From a virus: a DNA stretch of 42,188 nucleotides. The position numbers were made by a program, and so were the translations under genes. The first letter of the stretch is position 1; every line of letters begins with the position of its first letter. Under the pieces are notes generated by a model. That model ran no database searches. It saw nothing but the letters and a program-made list of their open reading frames with translations, and was not told the DNA's origin. Shown piece by piece: positions 6,936 through 16,075 of the stretch. Where the stretch lies: positions 1 through 42,188 of IMG/VR virus record IMGVR_UViG_3300030099_001327; one strand, 5' to 3'.

Positions 6936-7667
6936 TTATCCGTTTTTAATTCCATATAATGAAAATTTTCCCTGTCCTGTATCTGACAAACTATAAGTAG
7001 ATGTTCCAAACAATATTTTTATTGATGTATGTGCTTCTACCATTGTATTTACAAAACCTCCTGTGGAATAAATATATTCGGCATTAAATTTGTATCCCCC
7101 TGCCGAAATACTGCCCATTGATCGTACACCAGAATTTTGGGTATTAAATAAGTAAACTTGAGTAAATGCAAATTCGTTGGTTGCATTACCTTGGTTTCCG
7201 TGTCCTGCAATAACTGCATCTGCTACGTTACTTTCATTTATAACAGAGCCATAAGAACCTGACTCAATTTTTTGAACTTGGGTATAATATTCTGTAGTTC
7301 TATAAGTTACTGATCCTGCTGAACCAACACCAAATTGTAACCCTACACGCCTATTATCTGTATCTGGTTTTATTTGACTACCTAACAACATATAGGTGTC
7401 ATAAGTTGATGTTAATTTTCCTTCAAAAGTTAAATTTGCCGTTGCGGTAACAGTTTTAGTTTCTAAATGAACTAACTGCATTTGTGGGCCTGTTACTGCT
7501 GAACCTAAAGTCCCTGCACTTATAGTCCCATTAGTAATAGTTGTAGAACCATCACTCGCTAACTCTAAGTTATTCCCACTAGCACTTGGGTGCTTCAAGG
7601 TCTGAATCTTGACAACGGAACCACCATTCTGCGATTGGATCTCGTCTGTTTTAAGTATTGAGGTCAT
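6936..7667 (-). CDS. Fibre/tip protein of the GTI-AGTLGS type, copy 2
   Basis: A 243-residue protein. The N-terminal anchor has MTSILKTDEIQSQNGGSVVK, LELASDGSTTITNG and GTISAGTLGSAV, shared with the gene at 7934-8611. The C-terminal 150 residues are diverged and beta-rich, ending KFSLYGIKNG. A conserved anchor with a variable body is the usual design for exchangeable receptor-binding tips. Paired with the downstream APC-type chaperone gene. Confidence 0.65.
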   Translation of the reverse strand: MTSILKTDEIQSQNGGSVVKIQTLKHPSASGNNLELASDGSTTITNGTISAGTLGSAVTGPQMQLVHLETKTVTATANLTFEGKLTSTYDTYMLLGSQIKPDTDNRRVGLQFGVGSAGSVTYRTTEYYTQVQKIESGSYGSVINESNVADAVIAGHGNQGNATNEFAFTQVYLFNTQNSGVRSMGSISAGGYKFNAEYIYSTGGFVNTMVEAHTSIKILFGTSTYSLSDTGQGKFSLYGIKNG

Positions 7668-7672
7668 GATGG

Positions 7673-7933
7673 TTATTCTGGTTTAGTGGGCCAAGTTACG
7701 CCTGTTAAAACAAAATCTTTTGTCCATTTTGGTGTAGAATTTTCAGGCAAATCTCGCAGAGCTTTTCGATAATCCAATTGGTCCTTTGTTGGAGTTTGAT
7801 CAGAACAACACCACCAATCAGTTTCAGCTAACAACTGATTTCTTTCTTGTCTCATTACTTGGGCAGGATCAGGCGTAGGGTCGTAATTTTTATCTACAAC
7901 TTCTCCTGTCTGTCCGTCTATTAATATTGTCAT
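7673..7933 (-). CDS. Tail-assembly chaperone-like protein (APC family) 1
   Basis: An 86-residue protein with MRQERNQLLAETDWWCCSDQ, DYRKALRDLPENS and GVTWPTKPE, the characteristic order RN-LL-TDW, YR-ALRD, WP-KP. Paralogue of 6696-6932. Directly follows the fibre gene at 7934-8611, to which it probably belongs functionally. Its N-terminal MTILIDGQTGEVVDKNYDPT is also typical of the group. Confidence 0.75.
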   Translation of the reverse strand: MTILIDGQTGEVVDKNYDPTPDPAQVMRQERNQLLAETDWWCCSDQTPTKDQLDYRKALRDLPENSTPKWTKDFVLTGVTWPTKPE

Positions 7934-8611
7934 TTATGCCACCGATTCTTGAACGATTATGTATGCCTTATGTCCATCACTATTATCATAACCTGAGTGT
8001 CCTAATCCGACTCTGGGGGTGTTGCTTATACCAGTATTATTACTAAAATCCCCATCTTGATTCCATCTTACTTTAACCACATAACTATGGCCTTTGCTTT
8101 CTGTAATTGTTTCAGTATATGCCAGAGGACACGAGAGCATATTTGCATAACTAACACTTCTCCATAATATTGTCCTAATGCCAGTTTTCCATACATCATT
8201 TGCAAATAAACTGCACCACACTTGCTTAATACCTGTATCATAGGTTTGAAAACCAATTTGACCAGAAAACCATACTGTTATTCTAGGATTATCAATTTTA
8301 GTTGTATGAGTTACTGCACCTAATTCAGTAGTGTTAGATGTCGTTCTATTTGTGCTATAAGAAGAAGTCGTATTACAGTTTTGAACCATTACGTTGTGGT
8401 AACTCTGTGCTGTTGTTTTGACAACAGATCCACTGTTCATAACAACATTACTACCTAAAGTCCCTGCATCAATAGTTCCTGTGTTTGCTATGCCCTGTGA
8501 AAACGTAGGTTTCTGACTTAAAGTTGCTTTACCATCTGAAGCAATACTAATCGCATCAGTATCACTCGCTGAACCTATTGTCCCACCATCGGGTATTATA
8601 ATTCCTGTCAT
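7934..8611 (-). CDS. Fibre/tip protein of the GTI-AGTLGS type, copy 1
   Basis: A 225-residue fibre-like protein beginning MTGIIIPDGGTIGSASDTDA and continuing with IASDGKATLSQKP and GTIDAGTLGSNVV, the same anchor as the gene at 6936-7667. It ends AYIIVQESVA. The body is rich in aromatic and beta residues with no catalytic motif. The ATG overlaps the stop of the upstream cupredoxin-like gene. Confidence 0.65.
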   Translation of the reverse strand: MTGIIIPDGGTIGSASDTDAISIASDGKATLSQKPTFSQGIANTGTIDAGTLGSNVVMNSGSVVKTTAQSYHNVMVQNCNTTSSYSTNRTTSNTTELGAVTHTTKIDNPRITVWFSGQIGFQTYDTGIKQVWCSLFANDVWKTGIRTILWRSVSYANMLSCPLAYTETITESKGHSYVVKVRWNQDGDFSNNTGISNTPRVGLGHSGYDNSDGHKAYIIVQESVA

Positions 8612-9183
8612 ACTAATACCATAGTCCCTTCAACTGTTAGTGATGCACTTACAGTAGATACATTAATTAAATTACCCATAGCGTTTCCATGAGTTACACA
8701 ATAGTATCGCAATTGAGGTGCTCCTGACTGAACTGTAATGCTAATCCTACCATTTGTGGATTGTGTGTCAGTTACTCCTGTTCCAGATCCAGAATATGCT
8801 GCATCTGTTGACGCATTCTTGAATCCAATTGGATGAGCTGCATAGCTAGGATTACTAAACGTGTAGGTGCTTCCTTCATAAAACTGCAATACTGGAGTTC
8901 TTTGCCCATCTATAACAAAAAAATTACCCCCATCAGATACAATAGTTACATCATAAGTAATATCTTCTACACCAATAGAATATGGACCTGCGATAACAGT
9001 AGTCTCATTTTTTTTTACAGTTACATTAGAGAACAAAGAACTTCTGTGTCTAATAATTCCTTGCTGATTACTAATACCACTTATATCTACCTTCGATATA
9101 GTGCTAGACCCTGCACGTACCTCTAATTCATCTTTAGTAGTTTGTTGTATGCCTGTGTCTACAGCACCTTGAGTTCTTGCCAT
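8608..9183 (-). CDS. Tail/fibre protein with cupredoxin-like domain
   Basis: A 191-residue structural protein. Residues about 75-175 read as a cupredoxin (plastocyanin-like) beta-barrel: NFFVIDGQRTPVLQFYEGST, YTFSNPSYAAHPIGFKN, then LRYYCVTHGNAMGN. The four type 1 copper ligand positions are all present: His117, Cys162, His165 and Met169 (C-x2-H-x3-M). Similar domains occur in structural proteins of marine phages, where copper binding is mostly untested. The N-terminus (GAVDTGIQQTTKDELEVRAG) is fibre-like. It overlaps both neighbours by a few bases. Confidence 0.7.
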   Translation of the reverse strand: MARTQGAVDTGIQQTTKDELEVRAGSSTISKVDISGISNQQGIIRHRSSLFSNVTVKKNETTVIAGPYSIGVEDITYDVTIVSDGGNFFVIDGQRTPVLQFYEGSTYTFSNPSYAAHPIGFKNASTDAAYSGSGTGVTDTQSTNGRISITVQSGAPQLRYYCVTHGNAMGNLINVSTVSASLTVEGTMVLV

Positions 9184-9488
9184 TATGCGTTCTCCAAGAC
9201 TGACATAACTACATCTACTCCTGCACCTGTTGGTGAAACCTTAATTTCATCGGTATTTTTTATTACTATCTTTCCTTGAATTACTTCCACTGCTCCACCA
9301 CTAGGTATCTTTGCGTTTTCTAGTAATGATGTAGTATTAAGTTCTACTTTTACTGTAGCGGTATTAGAGGCATCAGTATTAGCAATATTTAATCCTATGA
9401 TTACATCGGTACTAGTAGCTGTTCTTACATTAGTATCAGCACCAGTAGCTCCAGCAGCTATTGTTTTTACGTGATTGTTAAATGCCAT
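9183..9488 (-). CDS. Small beta-rich virion protein
   Basis: A 101-residue protein beginning MAFNNHVKTIAAGATGADTN and ending VDVVMSVLENA. The pattern resembles small tail- or fibre-associated proteins common in marine phages: a beta-sandwich built around NTATVKVEL and GKIVIKNTDEIKVSP. Lies immediately after the main tail fibre gene. Exact function unknown. Confidence 0.6.
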   Translation of the reverse strand: MAFNNHVKTIAAGATGADTNVRTATSTDVIIGLNIANTDASNTATVKVELNTTSLLENAKIPSGGAVEVIQGKIVIKNTDEIKVSPTGAGVDVVMSVLENA

Positions 9489-9491
9489 ATT

Positions 9492-10418
9492 TTATCCTAA
9501 CGCCAAAGCGAGAGCAGTGGCTTGTGAATCTACATAAGTTTTAGTGGTTGCATGTAAAGCATTTGTAGGTGCTCCTGACAAAGTAAGTGCTCCAGTCATA
9601 GTATCTCCAGACACATCTACTTTCGCATTAATATTTGCTATATTTGCAGCAACAGTATTAACATCAGCAATATCTGATGCTACTGTATTTACGTTAGCTA
9701 TACTTCCTGCTACAGTATTTACATTAGCTATATCTCCACCAACATTAGTTACATTGGTATTATTTGTAGCTACTGTATTAATATTAGTTGTGTTACCTGC
9801 AACTGTATTAATATTAGTTGTATTACCTGCAATTGTAGCTATATTATTAGTAGGCGATATTTCACCAGCTACAGTATTTACATTAGCAATACCACTAGCT
9901 ACAATACCAGTGTTACTACTTCCGTCTACATAGGCTTTATTTGCAGCATCTGTAGTTGCATCAGGAGTAGCAACATTTTTAATGCGTTTACTACCAGCAT
10001 CAAAAGTTCCATCGGCATCAGCAGTAATACTAGATTCTGCTGTATCCAATGCCTCCTGAGCAATATGGAATGTTTGAAATGCACTATTGTCTAAGTCTGC
10101 TTCTGTTAGTACAGAGGCATTCTGAAAGTCAATAGCACGATCATCTTTTTTAGCTATCCTATAGACTGATATAGTAGTACCAGGGGTAAACGTATTTACT
10201 TTTAAGATTACATTTTTATTAGTAGTATCTAAAGTAAAATTAACAGTTGATCCTCCTGTTCCATCTGTTAATTGAGTAGTATCATTAAATACTTCAATAG
10301 TATCTCCTATTTCTGGTCTAAAATCTAAAGTACTATAAGATATAGTAGTTTCTTCATTAGGAGAAGTTCCTGTAACTGTTAAAGTACTATATTGAGTCTG
10401 ATTATATGTTAAAGGCAT
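9492..10418 (-). CDS. Tail fibre protein with T7 gp17-type N-terminal domain
   Basis: A 308-residue protein. Residues 1-140 match the T7 tail-fibre N-terminal domain that attaches to the tail: LTYNQTQYSTLTVTGTSPNE, TTISVYRIAKKDDRAIDFQN and SVLTEADLDNSAFQTFHIAQ. A linker, KRIKNVATPDATTDAANKAY, is the standard fibre repeat. Residues 180-270 are a run of NVNTVA-type repeats forming a coiled or triple-stranded shaft. T7 gp17 is 553 residues; here the C-terminal tip is missing and is probably supplied by the separate small fibre genes downstream. Confidence 0.9.
   Translation of the reverse strand: MPLTYNQTQYSTLTVTGTSPNEETTISYSTLDFRPEIGDTIEVFNDTTQLTDGTGGSTVNFTLDTTNKNVILKVNTFTPGTTISVYRIAKKDDRAIDFQNASVLTEADLDNSAFQTFHIAQEALDTAESSITADADGTFDAGSKRIKNVATPDATTDAANKAYVDGSSNTGIVASGIANVNTVAGEISPTNNIATIAGNTTNINTVAGNTTNINTVATNNTNVTNVGGDIANVNTVAGSIANVNTVASDIADVNTVAANIANINAKVDVSGDTMTGALTLSGAPTNALHATTKTYVDSQATALALALG
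9625..9900 (-). repeat. Degenerate tandem repeats coding NVNTVA fibre shaft units
   Basis: Repeated blocks of roughly 33-42 bases inside the tail fibre gene code for I/V-A/T-N-V/I-N-T-V-A units such as SIANVNTVASDIADVNTVAA. They encode a repetitive shaft, not a CRISPR array, and are likely places for recombinational length change. Confidence 0.8.
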
Positions 10419-10421
10419 TGA

Positions 10422-13400
10422 TCACTTTCTAAGTGTAGGAAATAAACTTATACCCGATTGTTTCTCAATACGATTACCTCCACGTATCCTTAGTATCTTA
10501 GTTCCAAGAATAGGGTTACGTTTGAAAAATTCTATTTCTGCTTGTTTTTTAAATTTACTTTTTATTTCTTGAAGTTGAGCAGCTTTAAACATATCACTAC
10601 CAGTAGACTTATACTCTTTAGTATTCATCTTCTTTCTTAATGCTTGCTCAATAGTCATATTAGCAATTTTAGTAGTACCTAATATCTTCTGATACTGGCT
10701 AATTTGTTTAGATGTAAGTTTCTCACCTTCTATTGTTCTAGATATCCCTTCAGATAACGCAGGGTTACCTAACCTAACTATCTCAGCTACTACATCACTT
10801 TCTGTTGGTTTCTTTTGTTTAGAGTAGGGAAACCATAAGTATTCAGTTGGTTCCTGTGGCTGTCCTGTTACCCAATTGTATGCCGTATATGTTTTGGCAC
10901 CCATGTTCTTGAGTAACTTCTCTTCAAAAGTTCTAGCTAGTTGTACTCCTTCAGGTTCCTCTCCAAGAAAAGAAAAGAGTTGTGAAGGTGCTTTACCTCC
11001 TAAGGGATTAAAAGTACTCGCCATTACATCAGGAATAAAAGTATCCAATTTATATACAGGATCATCAATAACTTCTGCTACGTGCTCTAAACCTCTTAAT
11101 GTTCCTTCATCTCTAATAATACTCATCATAGAGATAGCCATACCATGAAACCAATCTTCTGCATCAGTACCTAATTCGTCATACTTAATTGCATCAGTCC
11201 ATGCTGCTACTGCTTTTATTGGGATAGACCAAGGACTATATCTTCCGTAGTCATACCATTGTCCATCTATTTTAATAGAGTAAGGTTGATGTTCCTGTCT
11301 CCATAGTTTAGCAAGTCTAGGATCTGATGGTCCTGGACCCGTAATCTTTCCTTCTAAAGCAGCGAAAGAGAAAGACGATAGTATAGACATAGTAGCTGCT
11401 AGTTCTCCTAGTGCTCTAGTTCTTACATCTATATTATCACTCGTTAACTGTTTGATATTGTATAGAGCACCTGGAGGTGTCATACGAATACCTTTAGATA
11501 TAATCTGTGTAGGAGTTCTTACAAAAGGAAATATTATTTGCATTCCTGGCATATAACCAAAACCAGTAGATACCTCACGGAATGCGTTAGTAAAGTTATT
11601 ATCATCAGTATACGTAACTTCCCTAGAGTATTGTAAAGATCGTTCTCTAGTAGAAGTCATCATTACATCATCTATACTTTGTTGCTGTACATAAGATTTA
11701 CCTAATGCTTCTCCGTCATCTGAAAACAAATTATAAAGCTTTTGTTGTACTTCTTTTTTACTAGCACCTTTATCTAAGAGTTCTTCTCCTGCAATAGCAT
11801 AGGCTCGTGCATAGTAATTTAAATCTTTAATGAACTCATCAGTAGCATTTAAGGCACGATAGGATAAAGTACCTAAGTACCCAGACATATTAATAGCAGT
11901 ACGGGTAAACCATCCTACACCCATAGGTGCTTCTAATAACTTAGATGTATACTTGTTTGATCCTAGTAAGTACTCAGCACTACCTCGATCTAAGACACCT
12001 TCGGTAGCAGTAACGTGAGGATCTAAAATTGCCTTATTATTTTTCAAGGCTTTGATAGCTTGTCTTCTAGCAATACCTACAGAATACTTAAGACCAATCA
12101 TGTGCCTTAAGATTTCTTTCCGTGCTTGTCTACGTTCTTTAGAGAGTGCAGTAGGTGTGGCTATAGAACCTAAGTATTCCGAGAGTGGTCTCGCAAATGT
12201 TTCAAAGATACCCATAGTGGCATTAAGACCAATGGTGGGTACGTTAAACAAAATGTTTCTTCGGAATCTCTCAGATAAGAAATGTTGAAGTCTAGTATTA
12301 AAAGTGTTTGTTCTAGCTATCTTGAGTATTTTATATCTAGCTTCTTTAGTTAGAGTATTTCGTCCACCAAACTGACCAGATCTCATTGAGGCTTCTTGTA
12401 CTCTCTTAGCCTTAGCCTTTAGTTTTTTTATGTGATTACTACCTAGTTTATTAAGCTGTTCAGCTAACTGAGCATCATTAAGAAACCTAAGTTCATTATC
12501 AGGTCTTCGTGTAACTATGTTTCCAGAAGCAGTAGTACGAGCAGCAGATGCTTGAAGTCTCTTACCTGCTACACCTAGTTCTCCAAAACTAGGCATCATC
12601 TCTTCTAGTTCGTGCATTCTAGCTAAGGCTTGCATATTGGTCATATCATCAGACCCTCTAGCAATAACCTTTGTTACTTGATCATACTCATCTGCAAACC
12701 AATGTACTGCATATCTAGTGGCTACCATAAGAGATGACATCTGATCTACATCTCTAGTCTTTTTCTTTACTAGAGCAGTAAGACCTTGTACACCATAAAG
12801 ATTTAAGAGATCCATGGACTCTTTAGCTAGATCTTCATGCCTCTCTTTTATTTTTACATTAGCATTTACAGCACTACTAATAGCATTTTCAAATGTATTA
12901 ACAATACTAACTAAATCATCTCTATTCTTAAAACCTAATCTATTTCTATTAAAGTACTCTTGTCCTACATCGTCAATTTGACCATTAGCTAACTTCTCAG
13001 TCAAATCTTTGACATCAAACTCAGTCATATCTAAAGATGCCTTAGGAGAATCCACTAAGGTTACTTTAGTACTCTTCTCTGCTCCTTCTTGTACAGCTTC
13101 TTCGGTAGTGTCCTGCACTACTTCATCTGTTTGTTTTGCACTTTGTACAGCTTTGTCAATATCTTTTTTACCTTTGTTTTCTGCTTTTGTAGCTTGTTCG
13201 ATATTGTCGCTATACTTAATACCTTTGTATGCCTTGAGACCCCCAAAGAATGCTTCAGCCATTGATGCAGTAGTAACATCTTCGATGCTCCTCTTTATCA
13301 TAGCTACAACGATGGGATCGTCTTCTTTTACTGCTAGGTAGTCAAAGATAGGTTTCATAAACTCTGGACCCATCTCTTGCCCTAAGTGTGCTAAAGACTC

Positions 13401-13856
13401 TGCATAGTTATCCCTAAGTAAAGAAGCACCTCCTTCAGCAGCTATATCTCTACCTACTCCCCATTGAACAGGAAGTACTCTTCTAGTTGCTAAGAATGTA
13501 GCAATAGGTTTTGTAACTGCCTTTGTAGTTCTTCCAGCTACTGTTTGTGGCTGAGGAGGAACAAAAGTATCTTCATAGAACTTAATAGCATCATCTAAGT
13601 ACTCAGAACGATAATCACCTTCGCCAAATAAAAAGTCTCCTCCAGCATCCCATAGTGAATTTAAGTTGTTAGCTGTATCCGAGAAGATCTCATTAATAGA
13701 ACCTACGAATCCTTTACGTACTACATCATCAGTATCTGATAACAGTTGGCTACCAAAGTCAGTAACAGAATCTAAGACAGGACTTTGATTAGCATATTTT
13801 TTATATAGTTCTGAATTAGGATCTTTTAACTGTTCTTCTATACTTAATTCTGCCAT
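10422..13856 (-). CDS. Internal virion protein D (T7 gp16-like)
   Basis: A 1144-residue protein, the largest in the genome, in the T7 gp16 position at the end of the core-protein block. In T7 this protein is ejected into the cell envelope to form part of the DNA-translocating channel. It is mostly helical, with a hydrophobic PGMQIIFPFVRTPTQIISKG segment near residue 760 and a basic C-terminus. T7 gp16 (1318 residues) begins with a lytic transglycosylase domain. The N-terminus here (LSIEEQLKDPNSELYKKYAN) shows no such motif, so that activity appears absent or replaced. Confidence 0.8.
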   Translation of the reverse strand: MAELSIEEQLKDPNSELYKKYANQSPVLDSVTDFGSQLLSDTDDVVRKGFVGSINEIFSDTANNLNSLWDAGGDFLFGEGDYRSEYLDDAIKFYEDTFVPPQPQTVAGRTTKAVTKPIATFLATRRVLPVQWGVGRDIAAEGGASLLRDNYAESLAHLGQEMGPEFMKPIFDYLAVKEDDPIVVAMIKRSIEDVTTASMAEAFFGGLKAYKGIKYSDNIEQATKAENKGKKDIDKAVQSAKQTDEVVQDTTEEAVQEGAEKSTKVTLVDSPKASLDMTEFDVKDLTEKLANGQIDDVGQEYFNRNRLGFKNRDDLVSIVNTFENAISSAVNANVKIKERHEDLAKESMDLLNLYGVQGLTALVKKKTRDVDQMSSLMVATRYAVHWFADEYDQVTKVIARGSDDMTNMQALARMHELEEMMPSFGELGVAGKRLQASAARTTASGNIVTRRPDNELRFLNDAQLAEQLNKLGSNHIKKLKAKAKRVQEASMRSGQFGGRNTLTKEARYKILKIARTNTFNTRLQHFLSERFRRNILFNVPTIGLNATMGIFETFARPLSEYLGSIATPTALSKERRQARKEILRHMIGLKYSVGIARRQAIKALKNNKAILDPHVTATEGVLDRGSAEYLLGSNKYTSKLLEAPMGVGWFTRTAINMSGYLGTLSYRALNATDEFIKDLNYYARAYAIAGEELLDKGASKKEVQQKLYNLFSDDGEALGKSYVQQQSIDDVMMTSTRERSLQYSREVTYTDDNNFTNAFREVSTGFGYMPGMQIIFPFVRTPTQIISKGIRMTPPGALYNIKQLTSDNIDVRTRALGELAATMSILSSFSFAALEGKITGPGPSDPRLAKLWRQEHQPYSIKIDGQWYDYGRYSPWSIPIKAVAAWTDAIKYDELGTDAEDWFHGMAISMMSIIRDEGTLRGLEHVAEVIDDPVYKLDTFIPDVMASTFNPLGGKAPSQLFSFLGEEPEGVQLARTFEEKLLKNMGAKTYTAYNWVTGQPQEPTEYLWFPYSKQKKPTESDVVAEIVRLGNPALSEGISRTIEGEKLTSKQISQYQKILGTTKIANMTIEQALRKKMNTKEYKSTGSDMFKAAQLQEIKSKFKKQAEIEFFKRNPILGTKILRIRGGNRIEKQSGISLFPTLRK

Positions 13857-16075
13857 TACTTATTTTTTTTCTTAGCGTAGTAATCTTCTACTGTCTCTCT
13901 TATATAGATCAATGCGTTTTCAAAATCTGCTACATCCATTGGTTGTAGTTCAAAGTAAGAGACTAACATATCGTATAATGGAGGTTTATAAAAGAATTGA
14001 TTATCATCCCATTCATTACCATCTGAAATATAATATGCAAAAGTCTTTTTATAAGCCTCTTTAAATTCTTCTTCACTACTAACTACTTTAGGTAACTTTT
14101 GTAACCAAGCGTTATTAGATATTAAATCATTACTAGTTGTTTTTTCTACATCCCAAGATGGATCATACAGTTCGTCACCTATTTCTCGTGCTCGTTTAAA
14201 TACAAATTGATTGACTTCGTATTCACTAAACTGCCTCTTATCTGGTCCTGTTCCTTCTTTTAAAGCCTGTGCTTCTACTAACATCTCATCAAATTGATTT
14301 AATGCTTCTAAAGCAGCTTGAGCACGAGCAGGATTGTGATACCCTGAATCAGGATCTAATAATCTAGCTATAGATATAGAAAGGTCTTCACCTTCTTTGT
14401 ATATACCAGTACCAAGTATTCTCTTGTAAAGTAAATTTCTTGATTGTCTAATAGGACTTCTAGGTTTATCAAGATTTTGTCTTGATCTACCTTTTTCAAA
14501 CTGAGTAGTTAAGTCTGACATAGGTAAATCAATAGTAGGATTACCTGCCCTTATTGCTTGTATTCTAGTTTTAAACTCTTCTTGAGTTAAGTTACCAGTT
14601 AATATATCTTCTTCTAATTCGTTAATTAAACCTAAAGAAGTAAGGTTATCCTGTTGCTCTATAAATCCTCTAAAAGAATTTGCAGTACTAGCAGATCCTT
14701 CAATTTCTACTATTTGTTGTAATACACCTTGTAAAGCTTTTCTAGCTGCATCTGCTGTTTTAGGGTCTTTTGCAGTCTTTGCTATTTCATATAGGTTTGG
14801 TAGTCCACGAACTAATTCTTTTACTTTATTTTCTTCTTCTTGTTTTTGAATCTTTAACTCTAAGTTACGTTTGGTTAAAGCACGAGAATTTATAGTATTA
14901 GTAGTTTGTGTTATCTGTTCTCTAGCATAAGTCGTATTTGCTAATGGTTGACCATCACGACCATGAAGTAAATGAATGTTACCTAAGATTGATGTGTCAC
15001 CTTCTTCTAATGCTTTAGCAGCTATAGCGTTTATAATAAGTTTGTTACCCTTAGTAAAATCACCAGACTCTGTAGAGTATGCTATAAGTTCCCGATTAAG
15101 TTCTAATGCTTGAGTTAGAAACTGTAGTTCCTCAGGAAACTTAGATATATCTAATTGATTACCTTCGACATCACCTACTTGTTGTCTCTTTGATTCTATT
15201 CTATTAATTAACTTAGAATACCAATCTCCTATAATCTTAGCTTCTTCAGATCCTTTGAGTTGTACATCATTAAAATCAATACCTTCTTTCTTAGCTTTTT
15301 TCTTTTTAGCTTTTTGAAACTCATGTGAAAGAGGAAAGATAAACTCTGGATCATCTACGTTATACTGTTCATTTAAACCAATGATAGTTGAGTTAAGCCA
15401 ATCAGGATCTTCAATAGAAGCCATAGAGATATCGGGATTCATCTCTACTAAATTACTAATAACTAACTCAAAATTCTGATCCTTACGTTCCCTAATTAAC
15501 TGGTCACGCATACCTTGCCAGTTCTGTTGCACTGATGCTTTAAAAGCATTTTGCATAGGTGTAAATACAGAACTAACAATACTTTGATTATATTTACCTA
15601 GTGAATTTAATTTAGTAAACTCATCATCATATTGACTTAATGCTTTACTAAACTGTTCATCTGTAAAATCTTTAGGTATTTTATTTAGTTGCCTAGTTAG
15701 TCCTAAGCCATAGTTCATACCTAAGTTTTTTAACTCTAACTTTTGATATCCTGAAATCCAAAAGGGACTCTGGACATCTTCCATGTCTCCATCACGAACA
15801 GCTTTACTAAAGGCATCTCTTTCACCGCTTCTAAGTGATAAGTATTTCTTAGCACCTTCTTCTAATTCTTCTTCCTTGTACGCTCCAAAAACTTGAGATG
15901 CAAAATTAATTAAGGATGGATTTAACTGCTCCAATGCCTTAGCCATTTGTGCTTCTCTAGATGGCCCCGCAAGTCCAGGCTTTGGTCTTTGTACTTGGAA
16001 ACCAGTAGGTACGTTAGTATCTACCTGAGTTGTGGCTTGCATAGGTCGCAACCTAATTTTTCTATCACGAGCCAT
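13856..16075 (-). CDS. Internal virion protein C (T7 gp15-like)
   Basis: A 739-residue helical protein, close to the 747 residues of T7 gp15 and in the same position, between the gp14-like and gp16-like genes. It starts MARDRKIRLRPMQATTQVDT and is rich in Lys/Glu/Gln with long amphipathic helices. In T7, gp15 forms a ring of the internal core and enters the host with gp14 and gp16. Start and stop overlap the neighbours by one base each. Confidence 0.8.
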   Translation of the reverse strand: MARDRKIRLRPMQATTQVDTNVPTGFQVQRPKPGLAGPSREAQMAKALEQLNPSLINFASQVFGAYKEEELEEGAKKYLSLRSGERDAFSKAVRDGDMEDVQSPFWISGYQKLELKNLGMNYGLGLTRQLNKIPKDFTDEQFSKALSQYDDEFTKLNSLGKYNQSIVSSVFTPMQNAFKASVQQNWQGMRDQLIRERKDQNFELVISNLVEMNPDISMASIEDPDWLNSTIIGLNEQYNVDDPEFIFPLSHEFQKAKKKKAKKEGIDFNDVQLKGSEEAKIIGDWYSKLINRIESKRQQVGDVEGNQLDISKFPEELQFLTQALELNRELIAYSTESGDFTKGNKLIINAIAAKALEEGDTSILGNIHLLHGRDGQPLANTTYAREQITQTTNTINSRALTKRNLELKIQKQEEENKVKELVRGLPNLYEIAKTAKDPKTADAARKALQGVLQQIVEIEGSASTANSFRGFIEQQDNLTSLGLINELEEDILTGNLTQEEFKTRIQAIRAGNPTIDLPMSDLTTQFEKGRSRQNLDKPRSPIRQSRNLLYKRILGTGIYKEGEDLSISIARLLDPDSGYHNPARAQAALEALNQFDEMLVEAQALKEGTGPDKRQFSEYEVNQFVFKRAREIGDELYDPSWDVEKTTSNDLISNNAWLQKLPKVVSSEEEFKEAYKKTFAYYISDGNEWDDNQFFYKPPLYDMLVSYFELQPMDVADFENALIYIRETVEDYYAKKKNK

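Noticed and set aside
9544-9933. Plus-strand reading frame of 129 codons opposite the tail fibre gene
   Set aside because: It is antisense to the repetitive NVNTVA shaft region; its apparent protein is just the reverse of those repeats, and no other gene is on the plus strand.
13009-13341. Plus-strand 110-codon frame inside the gp16-like gene
   Set aside because: Low-complexity Ser/Thr/Ala composition, no ribosome site, fully inside a well supported minus-strand gene.
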